Positions 26,473 to 35,682 are shown, counted from the stretch's first letter. The stretch: 64,000 nt of DNA from Clostridia bacterium (GCA_017621705.1 JAGASR010000014.1:1-64000); one strand, 5' to 3'. Notes: a model not told the origin generated them from the sequence alone. Program-made: numbers and translations.

Positions 26473-27756
26473 TCAGCAACCCATAGCCGTCATTATTTCG
26501 ATTATTTTCATGTCGGTCTGCTTCATGCCTTCGTTTCCGACTGCGGAAATATTTTTGATCGTCTGTTCCACACCTTTGCTTACAAGTCCGTCGCCGCCAT
26601 AGAATTGGCAACCTTCGCAGAACATATCGTAACCCATTATCCCTGCTTCAACCGCCATCGAGATCTTCGCCGCACAACTTGCCTTCGCACCGTCGCAGAC
26701 GATACCGCTCGAGATCGCAAGAGCATTGACCAGCGTATGATTTATCGTTCGAAGATCTTTCGTCATAAGATACGCTATTCCGCCGCCTGCACCTGCGCCT
26801 GCGCTGACTGCTCCGCAATATGCAGAAAGCCTGCCGATTCCTTGTTTTAAATGCAAAGTCACAAGATTTGAAAGGACAAGTGCTCTGAAAAGCTCTTCCT
26901 CTGTCTTTTTATAGTGCTCCGCATAAACAATTACAGGTAAACTTGCCGTCATGCCCTGATTTCCGCTTCCCGAATTGATTATAACGGGCATATCGCAACC
27001 GCTCATTCTCGCATCAGATCCTGCGGAAGCATATGCTTTGGCCTTTATTCTTACGTCGTCTCCGCGAAGTAAAAGAATTTTACCGATGCGTGCTCCGTAG
27101 TCGTTTTTCAGACCTTCCTCCGCAATCGCTGAATTATATTTTATCTGACGGTCTATCGTTTCATATATGTCTTCAATGTCGACCGTATTCGCAAAATCAA
27201 AAATATCGGCAATATTTAAAAGAGTATAGTCTGCTTCTGGGCATTCTTCTTCCGTTTCTTCATGATCTTTTTGCAACAGCCATTCTCCGTCTTTTATTAT
27301 TTCAACGATATTCGTGTGCTCTTTGCAGATACGCACCGATGCTTCGTGGTCATCGCTTTTAACAATTATTTTAAGATCGAGGACATGTCCGTCCGTGAAC
27401 GGTTTTACTGTTATTTCCATCTCACTCATACGGTCTTTCAGCGATGCTTTTTCGTCGTCGCTGACATCCGATATGACTTCAAATTCTTTTCCTGCCTTGC
27501 CGAAAAGAATACCGAGAGCCGCCGCCGCGGATATACCTCTCATACCGCCGCTGTTCGGAATAATAACGCTCTTTACATTTTTTATTATATTTCCGCTCGC
27601 CAATACTTCAACGGTCTTTGGCATTTCTCCGAGAACTTCTCTTGCTTTTGCAGCGCAGTATGCAACTGCGATCGGTTCTGTGCATCCCATTGCAGGGACC
27701 AGTTCTCTTTTTAATATATTGATATATGAACAGTAACATTCGGCGTTTTTATCCAT
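26473..27756 (-). CDS. cyuA: L-cysteine desulfidase / L-serine dehydratase-alpha family (UPF0597, CyuA-like)
   Basis: A 427-residue [4Fe-4S]-type lyase of the UPF0597 family, which degrades L-cysteine to pyruvate, ammonia and sulfide in studied members. Family features are AMGCTEPIAVAYCAAKA near residues 22-38, PNSGGMRGISAAAALG, a CDGAKASCAAK segment and the late CEGCQFYGGDGL; the scattered cysteines bind the cluster. The ATG at 27756 is supported by GAGGAGA upstream; the TTG at 27774 lies inside that box. It is followed 42 bases later by a solute-binding lipoprotein gene, possibly one unit. The activity (cysteine versus serine) is inferred. Confidence 0.85.
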   Translation of the reverse strand: MDKNAECYCSYINILKRELVPAMGCTEPIAVAYCAAKAREVLGEMPKTVEVLASGNIIKNVKSVIIPNSGGMRGISAAAALGILFGKAGKEFEVISDVSDDEKASLKDRMSEMEITVKPFTDGHVLDLKIIVKSDDHEASVRICKEHTNIVEIIKDGEWLLQKDHEETEEECPEADYTLLNIADIFDFANTVDIEDIYETIDRQIKYNSAIAEEGLKNDYGARIGKILLLRGDDVRIKAKAYASAGSDARMSGCDMPVIINSGSGNQGMTASLPVIVYAEHYKKTEEELFRALVLSNLVTLHLKQGIGRLSAYCGAVSAGAGAGGGIAYLMTKDLRTINHTLVNALAISSGIVCDGAKASCAAKISMAVEAGIMGYDMFCEGCQFYGGDGLVSKGVEQTIKNISAVGNEGMKQTDMKIIEIMTAMGC

Positions 27757-27877
27757 ATAAAGCCGTCTCCTCAATCTTTTTTTATAATTATATCATATTT
27801 TTGTTTCAATATCAAGAGGTGAGAGCGAATATGTTTATATTTTTGTCGTTGTTTACCTGTTTGAAATCTTTACTTTA

Positions 27878-27906
27878 TTGACAAATACGTCAGAATATGG
27901 TATTAT
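27878..27906 (+). promoter_or_regulatory. Promoter of binding-protein/AIM24 genes
   Basis: TTGACA (27878-27883), 17-bp spacer, TATTAT (27901-27906). Confidence 0.65.
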
Positions 27907-27938
27907 AATCTATATAATAAAATATGGAGTTTCAGATA

Positions 27939-29333
27939 ATGAAAAAAATAATTTCACTCATTCTTCTTGTATCTTTTGTCCTCGCAATGACTTCATGTGC
28001 TGCACCCGAAGAGATCGTTCCCGAATATATCTCAATGGGAAATAAGCTTGATTTCGGAGGAACAGAATTCACATTCCTTTCCGAGACTGAAACAGGGTTT
28101 ATTTCCGTTAAAGAAGGCACATTGCTTTATGACTGCGTCATGGAACGTATTGACGAAGTCGAGGAAAATCTTAACTGTATTATAAATATCAAACGTGCGG
28201 CATCCGAGGGCGGCCATTACGAAACCTGCCGTGCGCAGATCAGTTCGGGTATCTGTCCTGCAGATATCACGGAATTCCGTTCCAGTAACTTTGCGGCACT
28301 GCTTGCTTACGGCGGCTATCTGTTCCCTCTTAGCGACGTAAACGATATAATTAATTATGAGGATACTTTCAAATATGGTTCGCCTTCAGTTCTTGAGGGT
28401 GCGATGTATAACGGTATTCCCTATGCCGTTCAGCCTTCGTCCTGGCCGGGGTTTGCCGATGCTGCATGCTTCCTTCTTGCCTATAACAGGGATAAGATCA
28501 ACAGCGAAGGTCTTTCCGATCCTCATGAGTTTTATGAAAATAAAACCTGGACGTGGGATACTTTTGAGACCGTACTCGAAACGTATACCTCAAACGATGC
28601 CTCCGATCCGTATGTCACTCTTTCGGGGCACCCCAGAGCTTTCTCTCAGATTGCTATGGTTTCAAACGGTGTTAAATTTTCCGACTATATCAACGGTGAG
28701 CTTAAAACCGATATTTATGAGCCCAGAACAACGACTGCCATAACCTGGATGCAGGATGTTTACAACCGATACAGACAATCCATTATAGATGTTGATTATT
28801 GGTCTGTCAAAGAATTCGTTGACGGTCAGTCTCTTTTCACATTTGCTTCGGGCGCTCAGGCTTTTGACAGCGAGATCCAGTACGATTGCGATTTTGTTTT
28901 CGGTCTTATGCCTTTCCCGATGGGTCCCGATGCTGTTTACGGCGAATGGGCAAACTGGAGAGAAGGTCTGGTCGCAGTTTGTATGCCGATCAATACCCCC
29001 GAACCTACAGCGTGCGCACATATAATTTCGGAAATGTTTGAACCGCTTGAAGAATTCGGAACAACCATCGATGATCTTAAAGAATATTATACCGATAATG
29101 TCTTTTCTTCCGCTACCGATACCGAAATCTTCTTTGAAGTCGGCAAATACGGCAGATACGTCTATTGGCAGGTCGGCGGTCTTGAATTCGCCATTGCAAT
29201 TGCTGAAGATTACAGATCGAAGACCGCAAAGCAGTTGATAGATGCCTATGCTCCCACAATGGAAACTCTTATCGATAAGTATATCGAGCCCAATTTCGAA
29301 AACTATATGTACGAACATCTTTATGCTGAATAA
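27939..29333 (+). CDS. Orphan ABC-type solute-binding lipoprotein
   Basis: A 464-residue lipoprotein with signal MKKIISLILLVSFVLAMTSC. The mature sequence belongs to the same expanded binding-protein group as 25046 and 61988 (FGGTEFTFLSE, NKTWTWDTFETVLETYT, FPMGPDAVYGEW, and the late SEMFEPLEEF). The start at 27939 has GGAG 8 bases upstream; the ATG at 27924 lacks a box. No transport channel genes are adjacent; a 29-base gap leads to the AIM24 gene, so the two may be co-transcribed. The solute is unknown. Confidence 0.85.
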   Translation: MKKIISLILLVSFVLAMTSCAAPEEIVPEYISMGNKLDFGGTEFTFLSETETGFISVKEGTLLYDCVMERIDEVEENLNCIINIKRAASEGGHYETCRAQISSGICPADITEFRSSNFAALLAYGGYLFPLSDVNDIINYEDTFKYGSPSVLEGAMYNGIPYAVQPSSWPGFADAACFLLAYNRDKINSEGLSDPHEFYENKTWTWDTFETVLETYTSNDASDPYVTLSGHPRAFSQIAMVSNGVKFSDYINGELKTDIYEPRTTTAITWMQDVYNRYRQSIIDVDYWSVKEFVDGQSLFTFASGAQAFDSEIQYDCDFVFGLMPFPMGPDAVYGEWANWREGLVAVCMPINTPEPTACAHIISEMFEPLEEFGTTIDDLKEYYTDNVFSSATDTEIFFEVGKYGRYVYWQVGGLEFAIAIAEDYRSKTAKQLIDAYAPTMETLIDKYIEPNFENYMYEHLYAE

Positions 29334-29362
29334 ATAATTTAATATTGTAAAGGAGATCTATT

Positions 29363-30130
29363 ATGTATCAGATCAAAAATTTCACAGATAACGATGATAT
29401 CAAGATCATCAATTCTCTCGGCGCATATTCCGTAATCGAATATCAGCGTGACCTCAGCGTTTCTCCGATGGAAGCGCAGCTTGCATATTACTGTAATGCC
29501 ATGAATGTTCGTAAACGTCAGGTAGTCTGCGATCTTTCCAAAGCAAACGGCGGAATTACTCTTCAGTCCGGCGCTATGCAGTGGACTGTCGGCGATGTAA
29601 ACGCTACAACGGGCGTCAAAGGTGTCGGTGATCTTCTCGGAAAAGCTCTTCGCGGCAGTGTTACGGGCGAATCTGCGATCAAACCCGAATATAAAGGCAC
29701 AGGCACTCTCGTTCTCGAACCCACCTATAAGCACATTCTTCTTATCGATACTTCCGACTGGAACGGTTCTGTCGTTCTCAATGACGGTCTTTTCCTCGCA
29801 AGTGACTCATGCCTTAATCATAAGCTTGTTGCCCGTTCAAATCTTTCTTCCGCAGTTGCGGGCGGCGAAGGTCTTTTCAATCTCGGTATAGAGGGTAACG
29901 GCATTCTCGTTCTTGAATCTAACTGTCCCAAAGAAGAACTTGTTGAGATAACGCTTCAGAACGATGTTCTTAAAGTTGACGGCAATATGGCTATCGCCTG
30001 GAGCGGAAGTCTCAGCTTTACCGTTGAACGTTCCGGCAGATCTCTTCTCGGTTCCGCGGCATCGGGCGAAGGTCTCGTAAACGTTTACAGAGGAACAGGT
30101 AAGGTTCTCATCGCTCCCGTAAGTAAATAA
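29363..30130 (+). CDS. AIM24-family beta-helix protein
   Basis: A 255-residue cytoplasmic protein of the AIM24 (TraD-like) beta-sandwich/beta-helix family: LQSGAMQWTVGDV, KPEYKGTGTLVLEPTYKHILLI, VLNDGLFLASDSCL, LFNLGIEGNGILVLES. The family is widespread, and its biochemical role is unclear in bacteria. The start follows AAAGGAG. Codon bias is strong, suggesting good expression. It is the second gene after a binding-protein gene and ends at a terminator whose 3' arm contains the next gene's ribosome binding site. Confidence 0.88.
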   Translation: MYQIKNFTDNDDIKIINSLGAYSVIEYQRDLSVSPMEAQLAYYCNAMNVRKRQVVCDLSKANGGITLQSGAMQWTVGDVNATTGVKGVGDLLGKALRGSVTGESAIKPEYKGTGTLVLEPTYKHILLIDTSDWNGSVVLNDGLFLASDSCLNHKLVARSNLSSAVAGGEGLFNLGIEGNGILVLESNCPKEELVEITLQNDVLKVDGNMAIAWSGSLSFTVERSGRSLLGSAASGEGLVNVYRGTGKVLIAPVSK

Positions 30131-30150
30131 ACAGTAATTCTTGAATAAAT

Positions 30151-30207
30151 AACCTCCCGGACGGCAATAATATATATAGAATATATTAATCCGTTCAGGA
30201 GGTTTTT
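30151..30207 (+). terminator. Terminator of AIM24 whose 3' arm holds the next SD box
   Basis: AACCTCC-C-GGACGG (30151-30164) pairs with CCGTTC-A-GGAGGTT (30191-30204), then T6. The GGAGG used by the peptidase gene (ATG 30209) is in the 3' arm, so folding would hide it. Confidence 0.75.
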
Positions 30208-30208
30208 T

Positions 30209-30922
30209 ATGAGCAGATCTTACAGAAATAAAACAAGCGCCCTGAAAATTCTTTTAAAAGACAGAGGGTTTTACATCGTTCTTTCCATGTCTTTGATTAT
30301 GGTTGTTTTTGCGGCTTTTATCGCGCTTTCATGGGATGATTCGCCCGATGGCGAGGGGACAGATATCATTTACGCAGAACCGCTCGATCCGAATTATGTT
30401 CCCGAATGGCCCGAAGAAGATCTTTCGGAAAACGTTTCTTTGCCTCAAAATGGGTTGATCACAGAAGATCCGGAACCGACGGTCGATGAACCGATTGAAG
30501 AAATCCCCGAAAAGATCGTTTATTATATGCCTGTAAACGAGGTCGATATCATTTCCGTCAATGATTATTCGGGAACAATGCCCGTCTTTTCGGAGACCCT
30601 TGAGGACTGGCGCCTTCATAAAGGCGTTGATTATATAACGGACGGACCATGCAATGTTTTCGCAGCGGCAGACGGTATTGTAGAAGATGTTTATGAAGAC
30701 GGTTTTATGGGAACGACAGTCCTTCTTCTTCATCCTGATGGGACAAGAACCGTATATCAGTCTCTCTCACCCAATATAAAGGTCATAAAGGATATGGAAG
30801 TTTTTGCAGGTGATCTTATCGGAAAAACGGGTGAAAGTGCCGAAAATGAGCTTCTGGAGGGCTGTCATCTGCATTTTGAAGTTATAGAAGACGGCGCACA
30901 TGTAGAACCCGTATTTGAATAA
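30209..30922 (+). CDS. M23 (LytM) peptidase-like membrane protein, SpoIIQ-like
   Basis: A 237-residue protein with a basic N-terminus, one membrane helix (about 24-43, FYIVLSMSLIMVVFAAFIAL), an acidic linker (about 50-110) and a C-terminal LytM domain. Zn ligands HKGVD (first His and Asp) and HLH are present, but the usual YxHL segment reads YQSLS, so one catalytic-site His is replaced by Ser. Size and topology match SpoIIQ, the forespore channel protein of endospore formers, and dpaAB in the same window supports sporulation. It could instead be a wall-remodelling endopeptidase. Confidence 0.75.
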   Translation: MSRSYRNKTSALKILLKDRGFYIVLSMSLIMVVFAAFIALSWDDSPDGEGTDIIYAEPLDPNYVPEWPEEDLSENVSLPQNGLITEDPEPTVDEPIEEIPEKIVYYMPVNEVDIISVNDYSGTMPVFSETLEDWRLHKGVDYITDGPCNVFAAADGIVEDVYEDGFMGTTVLLLHPDGTRTVYQSLSPNIKVIKDMEVFAGDLIGKTGESAENELLEGCHLHFEVIEDGAHVEPVFE

Positions 30923-30925
30923 ACC

Positions 30926-30956
30926 AACAGCGGAAGAAAATTTTTCTTCCGCTGTT
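30926..30956. terminator. Terminator after the M23 gene
   Basis: AACAGCGGAAGAAAA (30926-30940) pairs with TTTTCTTCCGCTGTT (30942-30956), followed by T-rich sequence; the A/T base of the stem supplies the loop. Confidence 0.85.
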
Positions 30957-30959
30957 TTC

Positions 30960-30988
30960 TTGACATTTTTTTTATTTTGCGTTATAAT
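30960..30988 (+). promoter_or_regulatory. Promoter of the AraC regulator
   Basis: TTGACA (30960-30965), 17-bp spacer, TATAAT (30983-30988); it starts right after the preceding terminator. Confidence 0.85.
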
Positions 30989-31015
30989 TATTTATTGAAA
31001 AGGGGAGTGATCGAA

Positions 31016-31918
31016 ATGAATTTATCCGATAAAAAAGAAATGGTTTTTGAAAACGAGATGGGTAATGCCTCCGTTTCGGAATATTCTGTTTTTCCGGGAG
31101 TAACGCTTTCTTTTACTTCCGTACATACCGATAACTTTAAACCCGATATTTCAAACGAAGGAACTTTTGTTGAGATCCACCACTGCAGAGAGGGCAGGCT
31201 CGAACAAACTGTCGGCGATGATTTTTTCTATCTCATGCCCGGTGATCTTTCTGTTTCGGTCAAAAATAAACCGTCGGATATTTATAGTTTCCCACTCAGA
31301 CATTATCACGGAGTAACTATTTTTATTAACGTAGATATCGCTCCCAGGTGCTTTTCCTCGTTTCTTGAAGATGTCCGTGTTCAACCTATTGAGGTTGCAA
31401 AAAAACTTTGCGGAGATAAGAACCGGTTTATTTTACGTAATGAAGAGTATGTCGAACATATTTTTTCAGAACTTTATTCTATCCCCGAAGAGATGCGAAA
31501 AGGCTATTTTAAAATAAAGATCCTCGAACTTTTATTTGTGCTTAACGGCATCGGACCGTCAGCAGATACTTCCGAAACCGTATCATTATCAAAAACACAG
31601 GTCAGACTTGCCAAACAAGCCGCAGAGTTTCTTTCGGAAAATATGGATAAACGGGTAACAATCGCAGACCTCGCAAAAATGTTCAATGTCTCCGATACAT
31701 ATCTCAAAAATGCTTTCAAGGGTGTTTACGGTGTCCCCATTTCGTCTTTCGGACGGATTCAGAAGATGCAATCCGCGGCGCAGATGCTTATTCATACAGA
31801 TAAATCCGTCTCAGAGGTCGCCTATATTTTCGGTTACAGCAACGAAAGCAAATTTACGTCCGCTTTCAAAAAAATAATGGGCGATAACCCCGGAAAATAT
31901 AAAAAAATGAATGGATAA
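31016..31918 (+). CDS. AraC-family transcriptional regulator
   Basis: A 300-residue regulator with an N-terminal cupin-like sensor half (about 1-150, including HHCREGRLEQTV and LMPGDLSV) and a C-terminal double HTH (about 200-298: VTIADLAKMFNVSDTYLKNAFKG, then VSEVAYIFGYSNESKFTSAFKK and NPGKYKKM). The ATG at 31016 follows AGGGGAG. It is monocistronic. Such proteins often sense sugars; its targets may be carbohydrate genes in this region, but no shared operator could be shown by eye. Confidence 0.9.
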   Translation: MNLSDKKEMVFENEMGNASVSEYSVFPGVTLSFTSVHTDNFKPDISNEGTFVEIHHCREGRLEQTVGDDFFYLMPGDLSVSVKNKPSDIYSFPLRHYHGVTIFINVDIAPRCFSSFLEDVRVQPIEVAKKLCGDKNRFILRNEEYVEHIFSELYSIPEEMRKGYFKIKILELLFVLNGIGPSADTSETVSLSKTQVRLAKQAAEFLSENMDKRVTIADLAKMFNVSDTYLKNAFKGVYGVPISSFGRIQKMQSAAQMLIHTDKSVSEVAYIFGYSNESKFTSAFKKIMGDNPGKYKKMNG

Positions 31919-31949
31919 AAATGTTCCTTTTCGGAGCATTTTTTTTCCT
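31919..31949 (+). terminator. Terminator after the AraC gene
   Basis: ATGTTCC-TTTTC-GGAGCAT (one G-T pair) followed by eight T. Confidence 0.75.
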
Positions 31950-31958
31950 TTTCGGGGC

Positions 31959-31987
31959 TTGATTATTTTATGAAAATAAAGTATAAT
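31959..31987 (+). promoter_or_regulatory. Promoter of a candidate small RNA
   Basis: TTGATT (31959-31964), 17-bp spacer, TATAAT (31982-31987). No coding sequence follows on this strand before a terminator at 32078-32104. Confidence 0.55.
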
Positions 31988-31993
31988 ATGTCC

Positions 31994-32112
31994 ATCAAAA
32001 TAAGTTAGCAACTGCTAACCGAAGATCTCATCTTACGTCAGTTCCTCTCTTAAAAATACAAAAAAATGCCTCCAAAGCCAAGCAGGTTCTTCCTTCCTGC
32101 TTGGTCTTTGAT
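31994..32112 (+). ncRNA. Candidate small RNA of about 115 nt
   Basis: This stretch is bounded by the promoter at 31959-31987 and a hairpin CCAAGCAGG (32078-32086) / CCTGCTTGG (32096-32104) followed by TCTTTG. The 5' part has a small stem GTTAGC-AACT-GCTAAC. A single-stranded A-rich middle carries TGCCTCC, complementary to ribosome binding sites. No ORF of more than a few codons exists. No known RNA family is recognised. Confidence 0.4.
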
Positions 32113-32124
32113 CTATATGGATAA

Positions 32125-32152
32125 AAAGTCCGACAGAGATCTGTCGGACTTT
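32125..32152. terminator. Terminator of the rqcH-ABC operon
   Basis: AAAGTCCGACAG pairs with CTGTCGGACTTT; the T run on the minus strand serves the operon that ends at 32168. Confidence 0.85.
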
Positions 32153-32167
32153 CTGTTAATATACATT

Positions 32168-33883
32168 TTAAAGTTTGATATATGCTGTTTTGTACATCGT
32201 ATAAATTACCATGCCGGGTTTTCCTCCGGGCTGTTTTTTTACGTTCTTTATTTCTGTGTAGTCGACGGCAACCATACCGCCCGTTCCTGCCTTGCTGTTT
32301 TTCGCTGCAATTTCTGCGGCTTCGTTAAGCGTAGAATCGGGAACTTTCTCTCCGTTTGCCGCAACAACAACGTGCGAACCTGGGTACTCTTTAGTGTGGA
32401 ACCATATATCGTGCTTATCGGACATACGAAGAGTCAGATGATCGTTCTGCATGTTGTTTTTACCTATATAAATCGTAAATCCGTCCGCTGAAACGACAGA
32501 TGGAATCTTCGGCGCATATGTTTTTTGCTTCTTCGGATTTTTCTTCGACTGGCTCTTTTTCATATAGCCGCTTTCGCTGAGCTCTGTTCTGATCTCATCG
32601 ACATCCGCAGAAGTTTTAGCTCTCACAAGTTCTTCAAAAACACTGTCCAGATAAACAAGTTCTCTCTCCGCTTCGGGGATCTGAACGTTCAGTATTTCAA
32701 GCGCTGTAACGGCTTTTTTATACTTTTTATAGTATCTCTGTGCGTTTCTTGCAGGGGTAAGAGATTTATCGAGTTCAACGACCGTTTCTTCGGGCGGATC
32801 TTTCGTGTAATCCATCAGCGATGCCGATGCCTGCCCCTGCTTGAGCAGATAAATATTTGCCGTTATAAGGTCGCCCATATCTTTATATTTCATCGCTTTT
32901 TCGCATTCGGCGATATCTGCGCGCTGTGCTTCGATTTTCTTTGCGATCCTGCTCTGGGCGTTCGTTATGACTTTTAAAATATCTCCTGAAAGACGTTTTA
33001 CATGCTCCTGCTCATCTTTTTCGAGATAGAACGCATCAATCGCTTCCGAGAAAGTTTCGTACTGTTTGACGAGTGAATTTATGCCGTATTGATTTATCTT
33101 ACGGTAGTAAAATTCAACTGGTTTTCCGTCAAAAATAACACAGGGGTCGTATGTGTTGTTATCAAGCGTTTCTTTTAAAAGCTTGAGAGCGAAAAAGAAT
33201 TTTTCCTGTTGAGCCTGCGTAAATTCTGCGAGGCGGGTATCTGTCTGTCCCGTCGCGGAGAATACGATTTCTCTCGAAATAAGCGGTGAAAAACCGAGAT
33301 ATTTATCTGTGAGATATTTGTCGGCGCGAACGTCAAGCGTAAAATCTATATCCGAAAAATCCCCGTCAAACAATTCTTTTTCTTGCTTTGGAGGCAGTTC
33401 GTAGGGGAGTGCAGGCAATACCTGTCTTTTTGAGGAAGTCGTATAGTCGACCTGCCTCAATGCATCGATTATAAGTCCCTTTTCATCAACAAAAATAATA
33501 TTGCTGAAATGCCCCATTATTTCGACGATAAGCTTCTTTTCAACAACGTCAAAAAGCTCTGTCTGACATTCAAACGTCAAAACAACAGTTCTTTCAAACT
33601 CGGGCTGAGTTACGGAAACAAGTCTCGACGGCTGAAGATGCTTTCGCAGCAACATACAGAAGTTCGGGGCGACTATCGGGTTTTCATACGAATTTTCCGT
33701 AATATTGACTCTTGCTCCCTGCGGATTGACCGAAAGGAGCAGTTTATAGTTTTTATTTGAATTTCTAACGTTTAAAATTATTTTATCCCTCTCGGGCTGA
33801 AAGATCTTATCGACCTTTCCTCCCGAAAGAGCTTCTGAAAGTTCATGTACAAGTGCGTGAACGGCAAGTCCGTCTAAAGCCAT
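32168..33883 (-). CDS. rqcH: NFACT-family ribosome quality control protein RqcH (fibronectin-binding A-like)
   Basis: A 571-residue protein that binds 50S subunits with stalled peptidyl-tRNA and adds C-terminal alanine tails. NFACT-N is at about 1-180 (MALDGLAVHALVHELSEAL, LIVEIMGHFSNIIFVDE), helical hairpins at about 270-430, and NFACT-R at about 450-560 (IYIGKNNMQNDHLTLRMSDK, DIWFHTKEYPGSHVVV). The usual Asp-Arg motif of NFACT-N appears as ER in PEFERTVVL, a conservative change. It is the last gene of a three-gene unit, 12 bases after an ABC exporter subunit, an arrangement with no clear functional link. Confidence 0.92.
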   Translation of the reverse strand: MALDGLAVHALVHELSEALSGGKVDKIFQPERDKIILNVRNSNKNYKLLLSVNPQGARVNITENSYENPIVAPNFCMLLRKHLQPSRLVSVTQPEFERTVVLTFECQTELFDVVEKKLIVEIMGHFSNIIFVDEKGLIIDALRQVDYTTSSKRQVLPALPYELPPKQEKELFDGDFSDIDFTLDVRADKYLTDKYLGFSPLISREIVFSATGQTDTRLAEFTQAQQEKFFFALKLLKETLDNNTYDPCVIFDGKPVEFYYRKINQYGINSLVKQYETFSEAIDAFYLEKDEQEHVKRLSGDILKVITNAQSRIAKKIEAQRADIAECEKAMKYKDMGDLITANIYLLKQGQASASLMDYTKDPPEETVVELDKSLTPARNAQRYYKKYKKAVTALEILNVQIPEAERELVYLDSVFEELVRAKTSADVDEIRTELSESGYMKKSQSKKNPKKQKTYAPKIPSVVSADGFTIYIGKNNMQNDHLTLRMSDKHDIWFHTKEYPGSHVVVAANGEKVPDSTLNEAAEIAAKNSKAGTGGMVAVDYTEIKNVKKQPGGKPGMVIYTMYKTAYIKL

Positions 33884-33895
33884 AGTTGACCTCTG

Positions 33896-35668
33896 TTAAA
33901 CATTTTCTTTTTCTTTTATTTTTTGCATATAGTATTTGCCTTTCGCCGCCATCAGTTCTTCGTGCGTACCTTGTTCGGCGATGCGGCCGTTTTCTATATA
34001 CATAATTCTGTTGCAGTCTCTTATTGTTGACAGACGGTGTGCAATAATGAGCGAAGTTCTGCCGTTCATAAGAGTTTTTATACCTTGCTGAAGAAGCTGT
34101 TCAGTCTGTGTATCGACTGTTGATGTTGCTTCGTCAAGAATGAGAATTTTGGGTTTACGCAAAAGCGTTCTTGCAAACGAAACGAGCTGTCTTTGACCTG
34201 CGGAAAGAGACTGGCCGCGTTCGCTTACCTGAGTATCGTAGCCGTCGGGCATATTCATGATAAAATCATGCGCCTGAACCGCTTTTGCCGCTTCTTCGAT
34301 CTCTTCATCGGTCGCATCGGGAGAACCGTATTTGATATTGTCTCTGATCGTTCCCGAGAAAAGGAATACGTCCTGAAGCATTATACCCATCTGGCTGCGA
34401 AGAGAGGGAAGGGTTATATCTCTGATCTCCGTTCCGTCAATAAATATCTCGCCTTCTGCAAGATCGTAAAATCTCGAAACAAGGTTTACGATCGTCGATT
34501 TGCCTGCACCGGTGGGGCCGACAAGTGCGATAGTTTCGCCGGGTTTTACTTTGAACGACACATCATTGAGGACGGGAATACCTTCTTCGTATTCAAAAAC
34601 GCAGTTTTTAAACTCAATAGCGCCTTCGATCTCTTTAGGCTCGGAGCCGGGAAGAGATTCTATATCGACTTTTTCATTCATCGTTTCGAAAATACGTTCA
34701 AGATATGCGCCGATTTCCGCGATCTCGCTGTAGAAGTTGCCGATATCGACGATCGGAGTCCAGAATCTTGAAGTATATCTTGTCATTGCAAGAATCGTAC
34801 CGATAAGTATATCTCCCTGCGAAAGCAGATATGCCGCAACAAGATAAAGAACGCATGTGAAAATTACGGAAATATTATCAATAAAAACAGGTACAAGGAA
34901 CTGAAGCTTTACTCTCTTCATCCAAGTCTTTTTGTTATCGGTTGCAAGTCTGTCGAAAATGTTCTGGTTGTATTCTTCACGTGCAAAAATCTGCGTAATT
35001 CTCATGCCGACAATACTTTCGTTGAGGTACGCATGATAGTTCGAGCTTTTATTGTTATACTGTCTTTTCGCTTTATGCTGCATCGGCTTTAAGATAATAA
35101 CAACAAGCGCGATAAGCGGAACACCGCCCATGCATGCGATCGCAAGCTTCCAGTCAAGCGATATCATGAAAATGCAGATAAGAATTATGGTGAAAAAGTC
35201 AACGATAAAAGTAATAAGACCTGTCGTTAAAAAGTCGGAAACAGAAGAAACATAGTTTATTACTCTTACAAGTATCTTACCGTGCGGACGTGAATCGTAA
35301 TACTGAAACGGAAGTTTCTGCAGGTGTACAAAAAGATCACGTCTCATATCCGTAACGATGCTCTGACCTGCGATATTCGTCATATAACTGCCGATCGCGG
35401 TAAAAAGCGTCGTAAATAAAAGAACCATTATGTATATCAACGCTATTTTGAGCATTCCGCCGACGTCTCCCGCAGGGATAAGTTCGTCAGTAACCTGCTT
35501 AATAAGAAGCGGGGGAATAAGAGCGATGACTGCGGAAGCAACCGATGAGCCGAAAGCCGCAAGCAGATACTTCCAATATTTTCGGGCATATTTCAATGCC
35601 CTGCCGAACTGCTTTGAGTCAAAGTCCGCCTCAAGCACTTCGTCTATATCGTATTTATTACGTGCCAT
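33896..35668 (-). CDS. Heterodimeric multidrug-type ABC exporter subunit with canonical ATPase site
   Basis: A 590-residue half-transporter: six-helix membrane domain (about 30-320) and ATPase domain (about 350-590). Walker A is GPTGAGKST, the signature LSAGQRQ, Walker B ILILDEATS with an intact catalytic Glu, and the H-loop AHRLST. It pairs with the upstream-encoded subunit, whose site is degenerate, as in BmrCD/TM287-288 exporters. The start follows AAAAGGAGC. Substrate may be drugs, lipids or peptides; it cannot be read from sequence. Confidence 0.92.
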   Translation of the reverse strand: MARNKYDIDEVLEADFDSKQFGRALKYARKYWKYLLAAFGSSVASAVIALIPPLLIKQVTDELIPAGDVGGMLKIALIYIMVLLFTTLFTAIGSYMTNIAGQSIVTDMRRDLFVHLQKLPFQYYDSRPHGKILVRVINYVSSVSDFLTTGLITFIVDFFTIILICIFMISLDWKLAIACMGGVPLIALVVIILKPMQHKAKRQYNNKSSNYHAYLNESIVGMRITQIFAREEYNQNIFDRLATDNKKTWMKRVKLQFLVPVFIDNISVIFTCVLYLVAAYLLSQGDILIGTILAMTRYTSRFWTPIVDIGNFYSEIAEIGAYLERIFETMNEKVDIESLPGSEPKEIEGAIEFKNCVFEYEEGIPVLNDVSFKVKPGETIALVGPTGAGKSTIVNLVSRFYDLAEGEIFIDGTEIRDITLPSLRSQMGIMLQDVFLFSGTIRDNIKYGSPDATDEEIEEAAKAVQAHDFIMNMPDGYDTQVSERGQSLSAGQRQLVSFARTLLRKPKILILDEATSTVDTQTEQLLQQGIKTLMNGRTSLIIAHRLSTIRDCNRIMYIENGRIAEQGTHEELMAAKGKYYMQKIKEKENV

Positions 35669-35682
35669 TTTAGCTCCTTTTC

